Shown one piece after another: positions 18,930 through 27,705 of a DNA stretch of 64,000 nucleotides. The position numbers and the translations under genes were made by a program. Numbering within the stretch: the stretch's first letter is position 1; each line of letters starts with the position of its first letter. The stretch is taken from positions 1,195,001 to 1,259,000 of the forward strand of contig NZ_QYUL01000001.1 of assembly GCF_003590795.1 (NCBI RefSeq), given 5' to 3'. The notes beneath the pieces were generated by a model, which saw only the letters and a program-made list of their open reading frames with translations, did no database searches and was not told where the DNA came from. This DNA is from Azospirillum cavernae (GTDB taxonomy: Bacteria; Pseudomonadota; Alphaproteobacteria; Azospirillales; Azospirillaceae).

Positions 18930-20246
18930 TCAGATCCGCTTGGCGATCAACGGCCCGCGCGGCGGCGCCGCGTCCGCCACCGTGAAGGCGGCGCGCAGGC
19001 GGCGCTCCGCCTCGTCGGCCATCGCCTCCGTGCGGGCGTGGACGATGGCGAGCGGCTGACGGCCCGGCCCAACCTCCGCCCCCAACCCTGCCACCGTGTC
19101 GAAGCCGACGGCGAAGTCGATGGGATCGCTCGTCTTGGTCCGCCCGCCGCCCAGCGCCACGACGGCCATGCCGACGGCGCGGGTGTCGATGGCGGCGACC
19201 CGCCCGACCCGCTCGGCCACAACCGGGCGCACCACGGGCGCGACGTCCAGATAACGGTCGGGATTCTCCAACAGGTCCGACGGCCCGCCCAGCGCGTGGA
19301 CCATGCGGGCGAAACGCTCCGCCGCCTGCCCGCTGGTCATCGCCCGGTCGGCCATCGCCCGGCCCGTCGCCACGTCCGGGGCCAGCTTGCACAGGGCCAG
19401 CAACTCCGCCGCCAGCCGCGCCGTGACCTCATACAGCCGTGGCTCGGCGGGTTCCCCGCGCAGGATGGCGAGGCATTCGCGCATTTCCAGCGCGTTGCCC
19501 GCGCTGTGGCCCAACACCTCGTTCATGTCGGTCAGCAGGGCGACGGCGGGCAACTCCGCGCCGACCGCGACGGTGACGATGCTCTCAGCCAGCGCCTCCG
19601 CGTCCTCAAAACGCTGCATGAAGGCGCCGGAGCCGAACTTGACGTCCATCACCAGCGCGTCCAGCCCGGCGGCCAGCTTCTTCGACAGGATCGACGCGGT
19701 GATGAGGTCCAGCGATTCCACCGTCGCCGTCACGTCGCGGATGGCGTAGAGCCGCTTGTCCGCCGGGGCGATGTCGTCGGTGGCGCCGATCACCGCGCAG
19801 CCAACCTCCTTCACCACCTTGCGCAACAGGTCATTGTCGGGCTTGGCCTGATAGCCGGGGATCGCCTCGAACTTGTCGAGCGTGCCGCCGGTGTGGCCCA
19901 GCCCCCGCCCCGACACCATCGGCACGAAGCCGCCGCAGGCCGCCAGCATCGGCGCCAGCATCAGGCTGACCTTGTCGCCGACGCCGCCGGTGGAATGCTT
20001 GTCGATCACCGGGCCGGGTAGGTTCAGGCCGCGCCAATCCATCACCGTGCCGGAATCGCGCATGGCGCGGGTCAGCGCCACCCGTTCGCCCAGATCCATG
20101 CCCCGAAAAAACACCGCCATGGCGAAGGCCGACGCCTGGCTTTCCGTCACCGACCCGTCGGTGATGCCGCGCACGAAGGCCTGAATGGTCTCGGCGTCGA
20201 GCGCCACACCGTCGCGTTTGGCCCGAACGATTTCTTGAGGAAGCAT
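18930..20246 (-). CDS. deoA: Thymidine phosphorylase
   Basis: A 438-residue enzyme that phosphorolyses thymidine or deoxyuridine to base and deoxyribose 1-phosphate. It has the family blocks DKHSTGGVGDKVSLMLAP and SGRGLGHTGGTLDKFEAIPG that bind phosphate and nucleoside, and its length matches E. coli DeoA. The ATG at MLPQEIVRAKRDG is chosen; an in-frame TTG eight codons earlier overlaps the deoC stop and is less likely. The product feeds deoC via deoxyribose 5-phosphate, but no phosphopentomutase (deoB) gene lies in the window. Confidence 0.96.
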   Translation of the reverse strand: MLPQEIVRAKRDGVALDAETIQAFVRGITDGSVTESQASAFAMAVFFRGMDLGERVALTRAMRDSGTVMDWRGLNLPGPVIDKHSTGGVGDKVSLMLAPMLAACGGFVPMVSGRGLGHTGGTLDKFEAIPGYQAKPDNDLLRKVVKEVGCAVIGATDDIAPADKRLYAIRDVTATVESLDLITASILSKKLAAGLDALVMDVKFGSGAFMQRFEDAEALAESIVTVAVGAELPAVALLTDMNEVLGHSAGNALEMRECLAILRGEPAEPRLYEVTARLAAELLALCKLAPDVATGRAMADRAMTSGQAAERFARMVHALGGPSDLLENPDRYLDVAPVVRPVVAERVGRVAAIDTRAVGMAVVALGGGRTKTSDPIDFAVGFDTVAGLGAEVGPGRQPLAIVHARTEAMADEAERRLRAAFTVADAAPPRGPLIAKRI

Positions 20247-20266
20247 CCGCCCCGCCCTTTTCTCTC

Positions 20267-21082
20267 TCAATAGCCCGCAGCGGGCGCCGCCGCCGCGCCG
20301 CCAAAACCCGCCGTGTCGAGCAGCGCGTCCAGCAGGCTCGACGCGCCAAAGCGGAAAGTCTGCGGCGTCGCCCAGCCCTCGCCCAGCAGATGGTCGGCCA
20401 GCGCCAGAAAAACCGCCGCCTCGGCGGCGTCGCGGATGCCGCCCGCCGCCTTAAAGCCGACCGACTTGCCGGATTCATAAATGCTGTCCAGCATCACCGC
20501 CGCCGCGTCCAAGGTCGCCGCCGGTTGCGTCTTGCCGGTGGAGGTCTTCAGGAAATCAGCCCCCGCCGCGATGGCGTCGCGCGACGCCCAGCCCAGCAGA
20601 TCGGCGTCGGGAAACTGGCCCGATTCCAGGATGACCTTCATCAGCGCCTGGTCGCCGCAGGCCTCGCGGCAGGCTTTCAGCAGCGCCACCGGCTGGGTGC
20701 GCGCGCCGTCGATGTAAGCGCGGTAGGGCAACACCACGTCGATCTCATGCGCGCCGTCGGCGATGGCCGCGCGCGTTTCCGCCACGACGCTGGCCGCGTC
20801 GGCCTCCCCGGTCGGGAAATTCACCACGGTGGCGACGCGGATCGGCCCGCCGTCCAGCGCCTTGCGCGCGGTGGCGACGAAGCGCGGCCAGACGCAGACC
20901 GCCGCGACCGGCCCGGCGGGCGTGTCGGCGCGGGCGCACAACGCCTCAACCGCCGCGTCGGTGTCGTCGTCGTTCAGGCTGGTCAGGTCGAGCATTCCGA
21001 TGGCCCGGCGCGCGCCAGCGGCGTCGGACGGCGCGTCCGCCACGGCGTCGAGCGCCTGTTGCAACTCGGCGGACAGTTTCAT
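20267..21082 (-). CDS. deoC: Deoxyribose-phosphate aldolase
   Basis: A 271-residue class I aldolase that splits 2-deoxyribose 5-phosphate into glyceraldehyde 3-phosphate and acetaldehyde. The Schiff-base Lys is K179 in DFLKTSTGK; K211 in SVGFKAAGGIR and D115 in EIDVVLPY complete the site. The ATG of MKLSAELQQAL is used; it overlaps the PNP stop by four bases (ATGA). The C-terminal Ala/Gly tail is low-complexity. Confidence 0.96.
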   Translation of the reverse strand: MKLSAELQQALDAVADAPSDAAGARRAIGMLDLTSLNDDDTDAAVEALCARADTPAGPVAAVCVWPRFVATARKALDGGPIRVATVVNFPTGEADAASVVAETRAAIADGAHEIDVVLPYRAYIDGARTQPVALLKACREACGDQALMKVILESGQFPDADLLGWASRDAIAAGADFLKTSTGKTQPAATLDAAAVMLDSIYESGKSVGFKAAGGIRDAAEAAVFLALADHLLGEGWATPQTFRFGASSLLDALLDTAGFGGAAAAPAAGY

Positions 21083-21912
21083 GACCGGGGTCCATCCTGT
21101 TCGTGAAGCCGTTCCAGGAAACCGACCAGCAGCCGTTCCAGATCGGCGGCGGCGGCGGACGCGGCGCTGAGCGTCTGGTGGTGATCGACCGGCCCGTCGC
21201 TGAGGCCGACCCCGAGGTTGGTGACGACGGCGCAACCGACCACGCGCAACCCGCAATGGCGGGCGATGACGCATTCGGGAACCGTGGACATGCCGACCGC
21301 GTCGGCCCCCAGCCGTTGCATCATCCGCACCTCGGCGGGAGTCTCAAAGGACGGCCCGGCGTAGGCGGCGTAAACCCCCTCCGCCAGATCCAGCCCCTGC
21401 CCCGCCGCGACGTCCTTCAACAGGGCGCGCAAGGCGGGATCCCAAGCGTCGGTCATGCTGGGGAAACGGTCGCCAAAGGACTCGTCGTTCGGGCCGGTCA
21501 GCGGGTTCGCGCCCAGCAGATTGAGATGGTCGGTGATCGCCATCAGACGGCCCGGCCCCACCTCCAAACGCAGGGAGCCGACGGCGGCGGTCAGGATCAG
21601 CGTGTCGCAGCCAGCCCGCTTCAGCGCCCGGATCGCCGTGCGCAGCGCGTCGAAGCCGTTGCCCTCATAGGCGTGAACCCGGCCCTGCATGCAGGCGACG
21701 TCCACCCCGCCCAGGCCGCCGACCACCAGCCGCCCGGCGTGGCCCGACACGCTGGGAACCGGAAAGCCCGGCAGATCGCCGTAAGGAATGGCGACGGAAT
21801 CGGCGATGCGGTCGGCGATCCCGCCCAGGCCGGACCCGAGCACAATTCCCACCCGTGGCCGACGGCCCGGAGCGCGGTGGAGAAGTTCCGCAGCGGCGCG
21901 GTCAGCGGTCAT
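21079..21912 (-). CDS. Purine nucleoside phosphorylase, trimeric type
   Basis: A 277-residue PNP that cleaves inosine, guanosine and their deoxy forms with phosphate. Family blocks are GIVLGSGLGG near the N-terminus (phosphate loop), QGRVHAYEG, TAAVGSL, and the substrate block YAAYAGPSFETPAEVRMM with VGMSTVPECVIARHCGL. Length and motifs fit the class II (mammalian-like) trimeric enzymes. It overlaps deoC and follows cdd by 17 bases, so it is within the salvage operon. Confidence 0.95.
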   Translation of the reverse strand: MTADRAAAELLHRAPGRRPRVGIVLGSGLGGIADRIADSVAIPYGDLPGFPVPSVSGHAGRLVVGGLGGVDVACMQGRVHAYEGNGFDALRTAIRALKRAGCDTLILTAAVGSLRLEVGPGRLMAITDHLNLLGANPLTGPNDESFGDRFPSMTDAWDPALRALLKDVAAGQGLDLAEGVYAAYAGPSFETPAEVRMMQRLGADAVGMSTVPECVIARHCGLRVVGCAVVTNLGVGLSDGPVDHHQTLSAASAAAADLERLLVGFLERLHEQDGPRS

Positions 21913-21929
21913 GGTTCAAGCCTCCGGGG

Positions 21930-22349
21930 TCAAAACGTCAAGTTGTCAGGGCCGAACGACTGCGGCAACAGAACCTCCAACACAAAACTTTGCCGCAGCC
22001 CCGCCGCGTCGCAGACATGGATCGGCGTGTCGGGCGCGGCGAATTCGCGGATGCGCTGGCGGCAACCGCCGCAGGGCGTGCACAGCGGGTCGGCCGGCTC
22101 GCCGCCCATCACCACGATCATGCGGATGCGCCGGTCCCCCGCCGCGACCATCGCGCCGATGGCCGAGCTTTCGGCGCATTGCCCCTGCGGGTAGGCGGCG
22201 TTTTCAACATTGGCGCCGACGAAAACCCGCCCGGACTCGCCCAGAATCGCCGCCCCGACCTTGAAGCGCGAATAGGGCGCGTGGGCGTTCAGCCGCGCCG
22301 CGCGAGCGGCGTCAATCAGGGAGTCCATCAGGGGGGCCAACTCGGCCAT
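21930..22349 (-). CDS. cdd: Cytidine deaminase
   Basis: A 139-residue zinc enzyme converting cytidine and deoxycytidine to uridine forms. Zinc ligands are Cys58 in QCAESSA, with catalytic Glu60, and Cys93 and Cys96 in TPCGGC. The substrate segment NVENAAY is present. The ATG at MAELAPLMDSL is supported by AAGGAG about ten bases upstream; an ATG seven codons earlier lies inside the upstream permease gene and is possible. It supplies uridine for further breakdown by phosphorylases. Confidence 0.95.
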   Translation of the reverse strand: MAELAPLMDSLIDAARAARLNAHAPYSRFKVGAAILGESGRVFVGANVENAAYPQGQCAESSAIGAMVAAGDRRIRMIVVMGGEPADPLCTPCGGCRQRIREFAAPDTPIHVCDAAGLRQSFVLEVLLPQSFGPDNLTF

Positions 22350-22353
22350 CGTC

Positions 22354-23328
22354 TCACCGCTCCTTGACATAGGGGACGCCGCTCGCCTTCGGGGCGATGG
22401 CCTTGCCGACGAAACCGGCCAGCAGCAGCACGGTCAGCAGATAGGGCAGCATCTGGATGAACTGCACCGGGATGACGCCGATTCCGGGCAGCGGCACGCC
22501 CTGCAAGCGCACCTGCACCGCGTCGGTGAAGGCGAAGAGCAGGCAGGCGAACAGGGTCGGCCCCGGTCGCCATTTGCCGAAGATCAACGCCGCCAGCGCC
22601 AGATAGCCCTTGCCCGCCGTCATGTCCCGCACGAACCCCGCCCCATGGCCGGTGGACAGATAGGCCCCGGCCATGCCGGTCAGCGCCCCCGTCACGATCA
22701 AAGCCTGATAGCGCAGCCGTGTGACGGAAATGCCAGCGGTTTCCACCGCCGCCGGATTTTCCCCCACCGCGCGCAGCCGCAGGCCAAAGCGCGAGCGGTA
22801 CAGCACCCATTGCGTGGCCAGCACGATCAGCAGCGTCACCCAAATCAACACATTGGTGTCGTCGATCAGCTCGCGGTAAATCGACCCCAGCACCGGCACG
22901 CCGTTGATCGCCTCGACGCCCGGCATCTGGACGGACGGCAGCCGGGCCGAGGCCGGGAGCAACGGCGTTTGCCCGCCCTGCTTGAACCAGGCGTAGGCCA
23001 GCGTCGGGGCCAGACCGGCGACCAAAATATTGATCGCCATGCCCGACACCACCTGATTGCCGTTGTGGGTGACGCAGGCGAAGCCGTGGATCAGCGCCAG
23101 CGCGATCCCCGCCGCCATCGCCGCCAGCAGGCCAAGCCACGGGCTGCCCGTGGACGCGGCGGCGGCGGCGGCGAAAAAGGCCCCGGCCAGCATCTTGCCC
23201 TCCAGCCCGATGTCGACCACGCCTGCCCGCTCGCAATACATCCCGGCGAAGGCGGCCAGAACCAGCGGCGTCGCCACCCGAATGGTCGCGCCCAGCAATT
23301 GCAGGATCAGGAGAAACAGATCCTCCAT
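22354..23328 (-). CDS. Nucleoside ABC transporter permease (NupQ/YufQ-like)
   Basis: A 324-residue permease of the BMP-type (simple sugar/nucleoside) ABC importers, with eight to ten hydrophobic segments and the family phrases AGMYCERAGVVDIGLEGKML and AVGENPAAVETAGI. It forms the membrane pore with the next upstream permease, which ends four bases before its start. Four nucleoside catabolic genes follow directly, which supports nucleosides as the cargo. Confidence 0.93.
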   Translation of the reverse strand: MEDLFLLILQLLGATIRVATPLVLAAFAGMYCERAGVVDIGLEGKMLAGAFFAAAAAASTGSPWLGLLAAMAAGIALALIHGFACVTHNGNQVVSGMAINILVAGLAPTLAYAWFKQGGQTPLLPASARLPSVQMPGVEAINGVPVLGSIYRELIDDTNVLIWVTLLIVLATQWVLYRSRFGLRLRAVGENPAAVETAGISVTRLRYQALIVTGALTGMAGAYLSTGHGAGFVRDMTAGKGYLALAALIFGKWRPGPTLFACLLFAFTDAVQVRLQGVPLPGIGVIPVQFIQMLPYLLTVLLLAGFVGKAIAPKASGVPYVKER

Positions 23329-23332
23329 GGCC

Positions 23333-24493
23333 TCAGCCCCTCCCCGCTTCCGCCGCCGGTTCGGCGGACGCCGCTCGGCGGCGGAACAGCGCCTCCACCT
23401 GCGGCTTGAACAGATTCTCCATGGCGCCGGCGAACAGGATCACCAGCCCCTGGATGACCATCACCAGCTCGCGGTTGATCGTGGGGTATTCAAAGGACAC
23501 CTGTCCGCCGCCCTGCGCCAGAACGCCGAACAGCAGCGCCGCCAGGATGATGCCAATCGGGTGGTTGCGGCCCATCAGGGCGACGGCGATGCCGACGAAG
23601 CCGACGCCGCCAGTAAAGTTCAAAATCACGCGGTGCTGCACGCCGAGAATCTCGTTCACCCCGACGAAGCCGGCCAACGCGCCGGAAATCAGCATGGCGA
23701 TGATGATGTTGCGCGACGGCGAAATCCCGGCATAGACCGCCGCCCGCTCGTTCCGCCCGACCGTCCGCAGCTCATACCCCCAACGGGTGTGGCGCAGGAA
23801 AATCTGGAACAGCGCGCAGCAGGCCAGCGCCCACAAAAAGGACAGGTTGAGCGGGGAGGCCGGGACCGTCACGCCGATCCAGCCCAGGGCGCGCTCCATC
23901 GACGGCAACCAGACGCCGGGATCGAACTCGCGGGTTTCCGGCGATTGGCTGCCCGGACGGATCAGCACGTCCACCAGCAGATAGGTCATCACCGACGCGG
24001 CGATGAAGTTGAACATGATCGTCGTGATGACGATGTGGCTGCCGCGCTTGGCCTGAAGCCACGCCGGGATGAAGGCCCAGGCCGCGCCCAACAGCGCCGA
24101 CGCGGCGATGGCCAACACCGCCACAATCGGCCAAGGCCAGCCAGTCAGCGCCAACGCCACCAGACCGGCGCCCAAGCCGCCCAGATAGGCCTGCCCCTCG
24201 CCGCCGATGTTGAACAGGCCGCAGTGAAAGGCTATGGCGACCGCCAAGCCGGTGAAGATGTAATCGGTCGTGTAATAGAGCGTGTAGCCGATGGCCTCGG
24301 GATAGCCGACGGCCTCCGTCAGCATCAGCGACAGGACGTTGATCGGATTCTCGCCGATGACCAGAATCACCAGCCCCGACAGCGCGAAGGCGGCGACGAG
24401 GTTCAACAGCGGCAACAGCGCGTACCCAACCCAGCCCGGCACGGCGCCCGGCTGACCCCCCAGTTGCCTATGCCCTGACCCGCTTTGCACCAT
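23333..24493 (-). CDS. Nucleoside ABC transporter permease (NupP/YufP-like)
   Basis: A 386-residue permease, the larger of the pair, with the family phrases FHCGLFNIGGEGQAYLGGLG and GRNERAAVYAGISPSRNI. It is the first gene of the downstream half of the nucleoside locus. The LysR gene lies 81 bases upstream on the same strand. Its binding protein and ATPase genes are separated from it by the LysR-VOC insertion, an unusual order for this transporter type. Confidence 0.93.
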   Translation of the reverse strand: MVQSGSGHRQLGGQPGAVPGWVGYALLPLLNLVAAFALSGLVILVIGENPINVLSLMLTEAVGYPEAIGYTLYYTTDYIFTGLAVAIAFHCGLFNIGGEGQAYLGGLGAGLVALALTGWPWPIVAVLAIAASALLGAAWAFIPAWLQAKRGSHIVITTIMFNFIAASVMTYLLVDVLIRPGSQSPETREFDPGVWLPSMERALGWIGVTVPASPLNLSFLWALACCALFQIFLRHTRWGYELRTVGRNERAAVYAGISPSRNIIIAMLISGALAGFVGVNEILGVQHRVILNFTGGVGFVGIAVALMGRNHPIGIILAALLFGVLAQGGGQVSFEYPTINRELVMVIQGLVILFAGAMENLFKPQVEALFRRRAASAEPAAEAGRG

Positions 24494-24574
24494 GCGCCCC
24501 CGACGAAGAATGACCGTCGTGGAGTCTTAACCGTCGATCCGTCAGCGCGCCAACGATTTTACAAGACGCCGCCG

Positions 24575-25459
24575 TCAGTCGATCTGCGACAGCAGCCACC
24601 CCTTGAACTGGCGGATCCGCCGCGCCCGCTCCGCGCCCGGGGCGTGCGCGATGAAGTAGCTGCCGCGCTGGCGCAGCGTTTCGGAAAAGGGTTGGACCAA
24701 CCGCCCCGACGCCAAATCATCCTGCACCAGAAAGATCGGCAGCAGCGCCACCCCCATCCCCGCCGAGGCCGCCTCGATAATCATGAAAAAATGCTCGAAG
24801 CCCAGCGACAGCGCTGAATCCGGCAGCGTCAGGCCGAAGGCCCCCAGATAGCCGCGCCAGGAATCGGGCCGCGTCGTGTGCTGCAACAGCCGGTGCTTGG
24901 CCAAGTCCGACGGGTGGCGCAGCGGCGGCCCCTGCTCCAGCAAGGATGGCGCGCAGAACACGCCGATGGTTTCCGCCATCAGCGGCGTCGAAACGGCTCC
25001 AGCCCAGCCATCGACGCCGAATCGGATGGCGACGTCCAACGGCTCCTTGGAGAAATCGACGTTGTGCTCGCTGACGCTGACATCGACCAGAATGTCGGGA
25101 TTTTCGGCCTGAAAGCCCTTCAGGCGCGGCACCAGCCAGCGTTGCGCCAGCGTCGGCAGCGCGCTGACCCGCAGCACCCCGCCATCCTGCTGGCGCACCG
25201 CCCGCGCCGCCGCCGCGATGCGGTCGAGCGCCTGCGAGGCTTCGGCGTAAAAGGCCTCGCCCGACGGGGTCAGCTCGATCCCCCGCCCGACGCGGCGGAA
25301 CAGCTCCACCCCCAAATCGGCGTGCAGGGTCTGCATCATCCGGCTCACCGCGCCCTGCGTGACCGACAGGTCAACGGCGGCCTTGGTGAAGCTGAGATGA
25401 CGGGCGACCGCGACGAAGCTGCGGACGGCGTTCAGGGACGGCAGGGAGCGGTCGGCCAT
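24575..25459 (-). CDS. LysR-family transcriptional regulator, GcvA-like
   Basis: A 294-residue regulator. The winged helix-turn-helix is at residues about 5-65 (SFTKAAVDLSVTQGAVSRMMQ), followed by the linker and a substrate-binding domain with the segment DVAIRFGVDGWAG. Its similarity in layout to GcvA/AmpR is clear; the effector is unknown. The ATG of MADRSLPSLNAV is chosen over an upstream TTG. A perfect 15-bp palindrome lies just before the gene in the divergent region shared with the VOC gene, so it probably controls itself and that gene. Confidence 0.92.
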   Translation of the reverse strand: MADRSLPSLNAVRSFVAVARHLSFTKAAVDLSVTQGAVSRMMQTLHADLGVELFRRVGRGIELTPSGEAFYAEASQALDRIAAAARAVRQQDGGVLRVSALPTLAQRWLVPRLKGFQAENPDILVDVSVSEHNVDFSKEPLDVAIRFGVDGWAGAVSTPLMAETIGVFCAPSLLEQGPPLRHPSDLAKHRLLQHTTRPDSWRGYLGAFGLTLPDSALSLGFEHFFMIIEAASAGMGVALLPIFLVQDDLASGRLVQPFSETLRQRGSYFIAHAPGAERARRIRQFKGWLLSQID

Positions 25460-25474
25460 GGCTGTGGGCAATTC

Positions 25475-25489
25475 ATGAGTTCAACTCAT
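25475..25489. promoter_or_regulatory. LysR-type operator (perfect palindrome with T-N11-A)
   Basis: ATGAGTTCAACTCAT is a perfect inverted repeat around a central C and contains the LysR-type T-N11-A pattern. It lies 16 bases from the LysR start and about 93 bases from the divergent VOC start, the usual place for autoregulation and divergent activation. Confidence 0.75.
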
Positions 25490-25581
25490 AGACAGCCGCC
25501 CAAGAACTCGTTTGTCAACCCCGAACGGATGGGTTTTGCTGACGACCTCAGCCATTCACCAGCCAGAGCGAGACCCCACCC

Positions 25582-26010
25582 ATGAGCAACGTGACGCCCT
25601 TTCACATCGCGTTCCCGGTCGATGATCTGGCCGTCGCCCGCCAGTTCTACGGCACCGTTCTGGGTTGCCCGGAAGGGCGCAGCAGCGATCAATGGATCGA
25701 CTTCAACCTGTACGGCCACCAGATCGTCGCCCATCTGAAGCCGCGCGACGACAACGCGCCGGGCGCGCACCACAACCCGGTGGACGGCCACGATGTGCCG
25801 GTGCCGCATTTCGGCGTCGTCCTGTCCCCGGCGGATTGGGACGCGCTGGCCGAACGGCTGCGCGCGGCGGGCGTCACATTCGTCATCGAACCCTACACCC
25901 GCTTCAAGGGTCAGGTCGGCGAGCAATCGACGATGTTCTTCCTGGACCCGGCGGGCAACGCCCTGGAGTTCAAGGCCTTCGCCGATCTGGGGCAGTTGTT
26001 CGCGAAGTGA
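25582..26010 (+). CDS. VOC-superfamily (glyoxalase/dioxygenase fold) protein
   Basis: A 142-residue single-domain protein of the vicinal oxygen chelate superfamily. It has paired beta-alpha-beta-beta-beta motifs: [20 protein letters not shown] at the start and [16 protein letters not shown] at the end, with candidate metal ligands His8, His75 or nearby, and Glu near 130. The reaction cannot be assigned. It is divergent from the LysR gene with a shared palindromic operator, so it is probably the main LysR target. Confidence 0.88.
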   Translation: MSNVTPFHIAFPVDDLAVARQFYGTVLGCPEGRSSDQWIDFNLYGHQIVAHLKPRDDNAPGAHHNPVDGHDVPVPHFGVVLSPADWDALAERLRAAGVTFVIEPYTRFKGQVGEQSTMFFLDPAGNALEFKAFADLGQLFAK

Positions 26011-26030
26011 TTTTGGAAGGGGCGCGCGTT

Positions 26031-26136
26031 GCCCCCTCCCCAACCCTCCCCCGCTGACGCGGGAGAGGGAGCTTGATTGAAGCGCCTATCAGTCCCCTCT
26101 CCCGCGCCCGCGCGGGGGAGGGTTAGGGAGGGGGCC
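26031..26136. repeat. Long extragenic inverted repeat
   Basis: Two arms of about 42 bases, the left beginning GCCCCCTCCCCAACCCTCCC and the right carrying its near-perfect complement, enclose about 20 bases. Each arm also contains a small CCCGC/GCGGG hairpin. It lies between convergent VOC and ABC ATPase genes and resembles the Pro/Arg-poor, pyrimidine-rich extragenic repeats scattered through many proteobacterial genomes. It may serve as a bidirectional terminator. Confidence 0.85.
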
Positions 26137-26150
26137 AGGGCGTCCGCCCC

Positions 26151-27692
26151 CTACCCGCAACCCGCCATCATCATGCCCAACCGCGTCTCGTCCGCTTGGT
26201 CGGGCGCGACCTCGCCCACCAGATTTCCGTCGAACATCACCAGGATGCGGTCCGACAGCGCGCGGATTTCGTCCAGTTCGACCGACACCAGCAAAATCGC
26301 CTTGCCCTGGTCGCGCAGGGCGACGAGCCGCCGGTGGATGAACTCGATGGCGCCGATGTCCACGCCGCGCGTCGGTTGGCCGACCAGCAGCAGATCGGGG
26401 TTCCGCTCGATCTCGCGGGCCAGGACGATCTTTTGCTGGTTGCCGCCGGAGAAGTTGGCGGCGTTCAAAGCGCCGTTGCGCGGGCGGGTGTCGTAGGCCT
26501 CCATCTGCGCCGCGCAGTTGGCGGTGACGGCGGAACGGTCCAACAGAACCCGACCGTTCCAGGCCGGATCGTCATGGAAACCGAGGATTGAGCATTCCTC
26601 CGCCGAAAAGCTGGTGACAAGCCCGACCTTCTGGCGGTCCTCCGGGATGTGGCCGACGCCCAGACGGCGCAGGGCGTGGGCGTTGAAGCGGTCGGAACGC
26701 CCGGCCAACTCCTCCCCCCGCAGCCGCACCGACCCGGCCAGGATCGGGCGCATGCCCGCCAGCGCCTCCAGCAACTCCGACTGGCCGTTGCCCGAAACGC
26801 CAGCGATGCCGACGATTTCGCCCGCCCGCACGGTCAGCCCGACGCCCTTGACCCGCTCGACGCCCGACGGATCGCGGACCCGCAAGCCCTCAACGCGCAG
26901 AACTTCGGCGCCGGGCCGCGCCGGGGTCTTGTCCACCCGCAGCAGAACCTTGCGCCCGACCATCAGCTCGGCCAGTTGCTCCCGGCTGGTGTCGCGGGTG
27001 GCGACGTTGGCGACCACCTGCCCGCGCCGCATCACCGTGACATGGTCGGTCAGGGCCATGATCTCGCGCAGCTTGTGCGTGATGATGATGACCGTCTTGC
27101 CCTGCTGGCGCAGCGCTCGCAGGATGGTGAACAGGTGATCGACCTCCTGCGGGGTCAAGACGCCGGTGGGTTCGTCAAGAATCAGGATCTCGGCGCCGCG
27201 ATAGAGCGCCTTGAGGATCTCGACGCGCTGCTGCGCCCCGACCGGCAGATCGCCGACCGGGCAATCAAGATCGACCTCCAGCCCGTAATCCTTGGCCAGC
27301 CGAGTCAGCTCAACCCGCGCCCGCTCCAGCCCGGCGGACAGGGTGACGCCCCCCTCCGCCCCCAGCAGGACGTTTTCCAGCACGCTGAACGGGTCCACCA
27401 GCATGAAGTGCTGATGGACCATGCCGATGCCGACGCCCAGCGCGTCGCGCGGGCTGCGGATGGCGACGGATCGTCCGTTCACCCGGATGTCGCCGCCATC
27501 GGCGCGGAGATAGCCGTAGACGATGCTCATGATCGTCGACTTGCCAGCCCCGTTCTCGCCGATCACGCCGTGGATGCTGCCCTTGGGAACCGACAGCGAC
27601 ACGTCGCGGTTGGCGTGATTGGCGCCGAACCACTTGTTGACCGCGACCGTCTCCAGCGCGGGCGGCGGCGCCGCCTTATGGGAATCCGACAT
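26151..27692 (-). CDS. Nucleoside ABC transporter double ATP-binding protein (NupO/YufO-like)
   Basis: A 513-residue protein with two ABC modules. The first has Walker A GENGAGKST, signature LPVGAQQRVEIL and Walker B LILDEPTGVL. In the second, the P-loop reads GVSGNGQSE, without the canonical Lys, as usual for the second half of this family, with signature FSGGNQQKIVLAREI. It energises the BMP-type importer. The gene begins 13 bases after the binding-protein stop, and its permease partners lie beyond the LysR-VOC pair on the same strand. Confidence 0.94.
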   Translation of the reverse strand: MSDSHKAAPPPALETVAVNKWFGANHANRDVSLSVPKGSIHGVIGENGAGKSTIMSIVYGYLRADGGDIRVNGRSVAIRSPRDALGVGIGMVHQHFMLVDPFSVLENVLLGAEGGVTLSAGLERARVELTRLAKDYGLEVDLDCPVGDLPVGAQQRVEILKALYRGAEILILDEPTGVLTPQEVDHLFTILRALRQQGKTVIIITHKLREIMALTDHVTVMRRGQVVANVATRDTSREQLAELMVGRKVLLRVDKTPARPGAEVLRVEGLRVRDPSGVERVKGVGLTVRAGEIVGIAGVSGNGQSELLEALAGMRPILAGSVRLRGEELAGRSDRFNAHALRRLGVGHIPEDRQKVGLVTSFSAEECSILGFHDDPAWNGRVLLDRSAVTANCAAQMEAYDTRPRNGALNAANFSGGNQQKIVLAREIERNPDLLLVGQPTRGVDIGAIEFIHRRLVALRDQGKAILLVSVELDEIRALSDRILVMFDGNLVGEVAPDQADETRLGMMMAGCG

Positions 27693-27705
27693 GGAGCGCC
27701 GCGCC

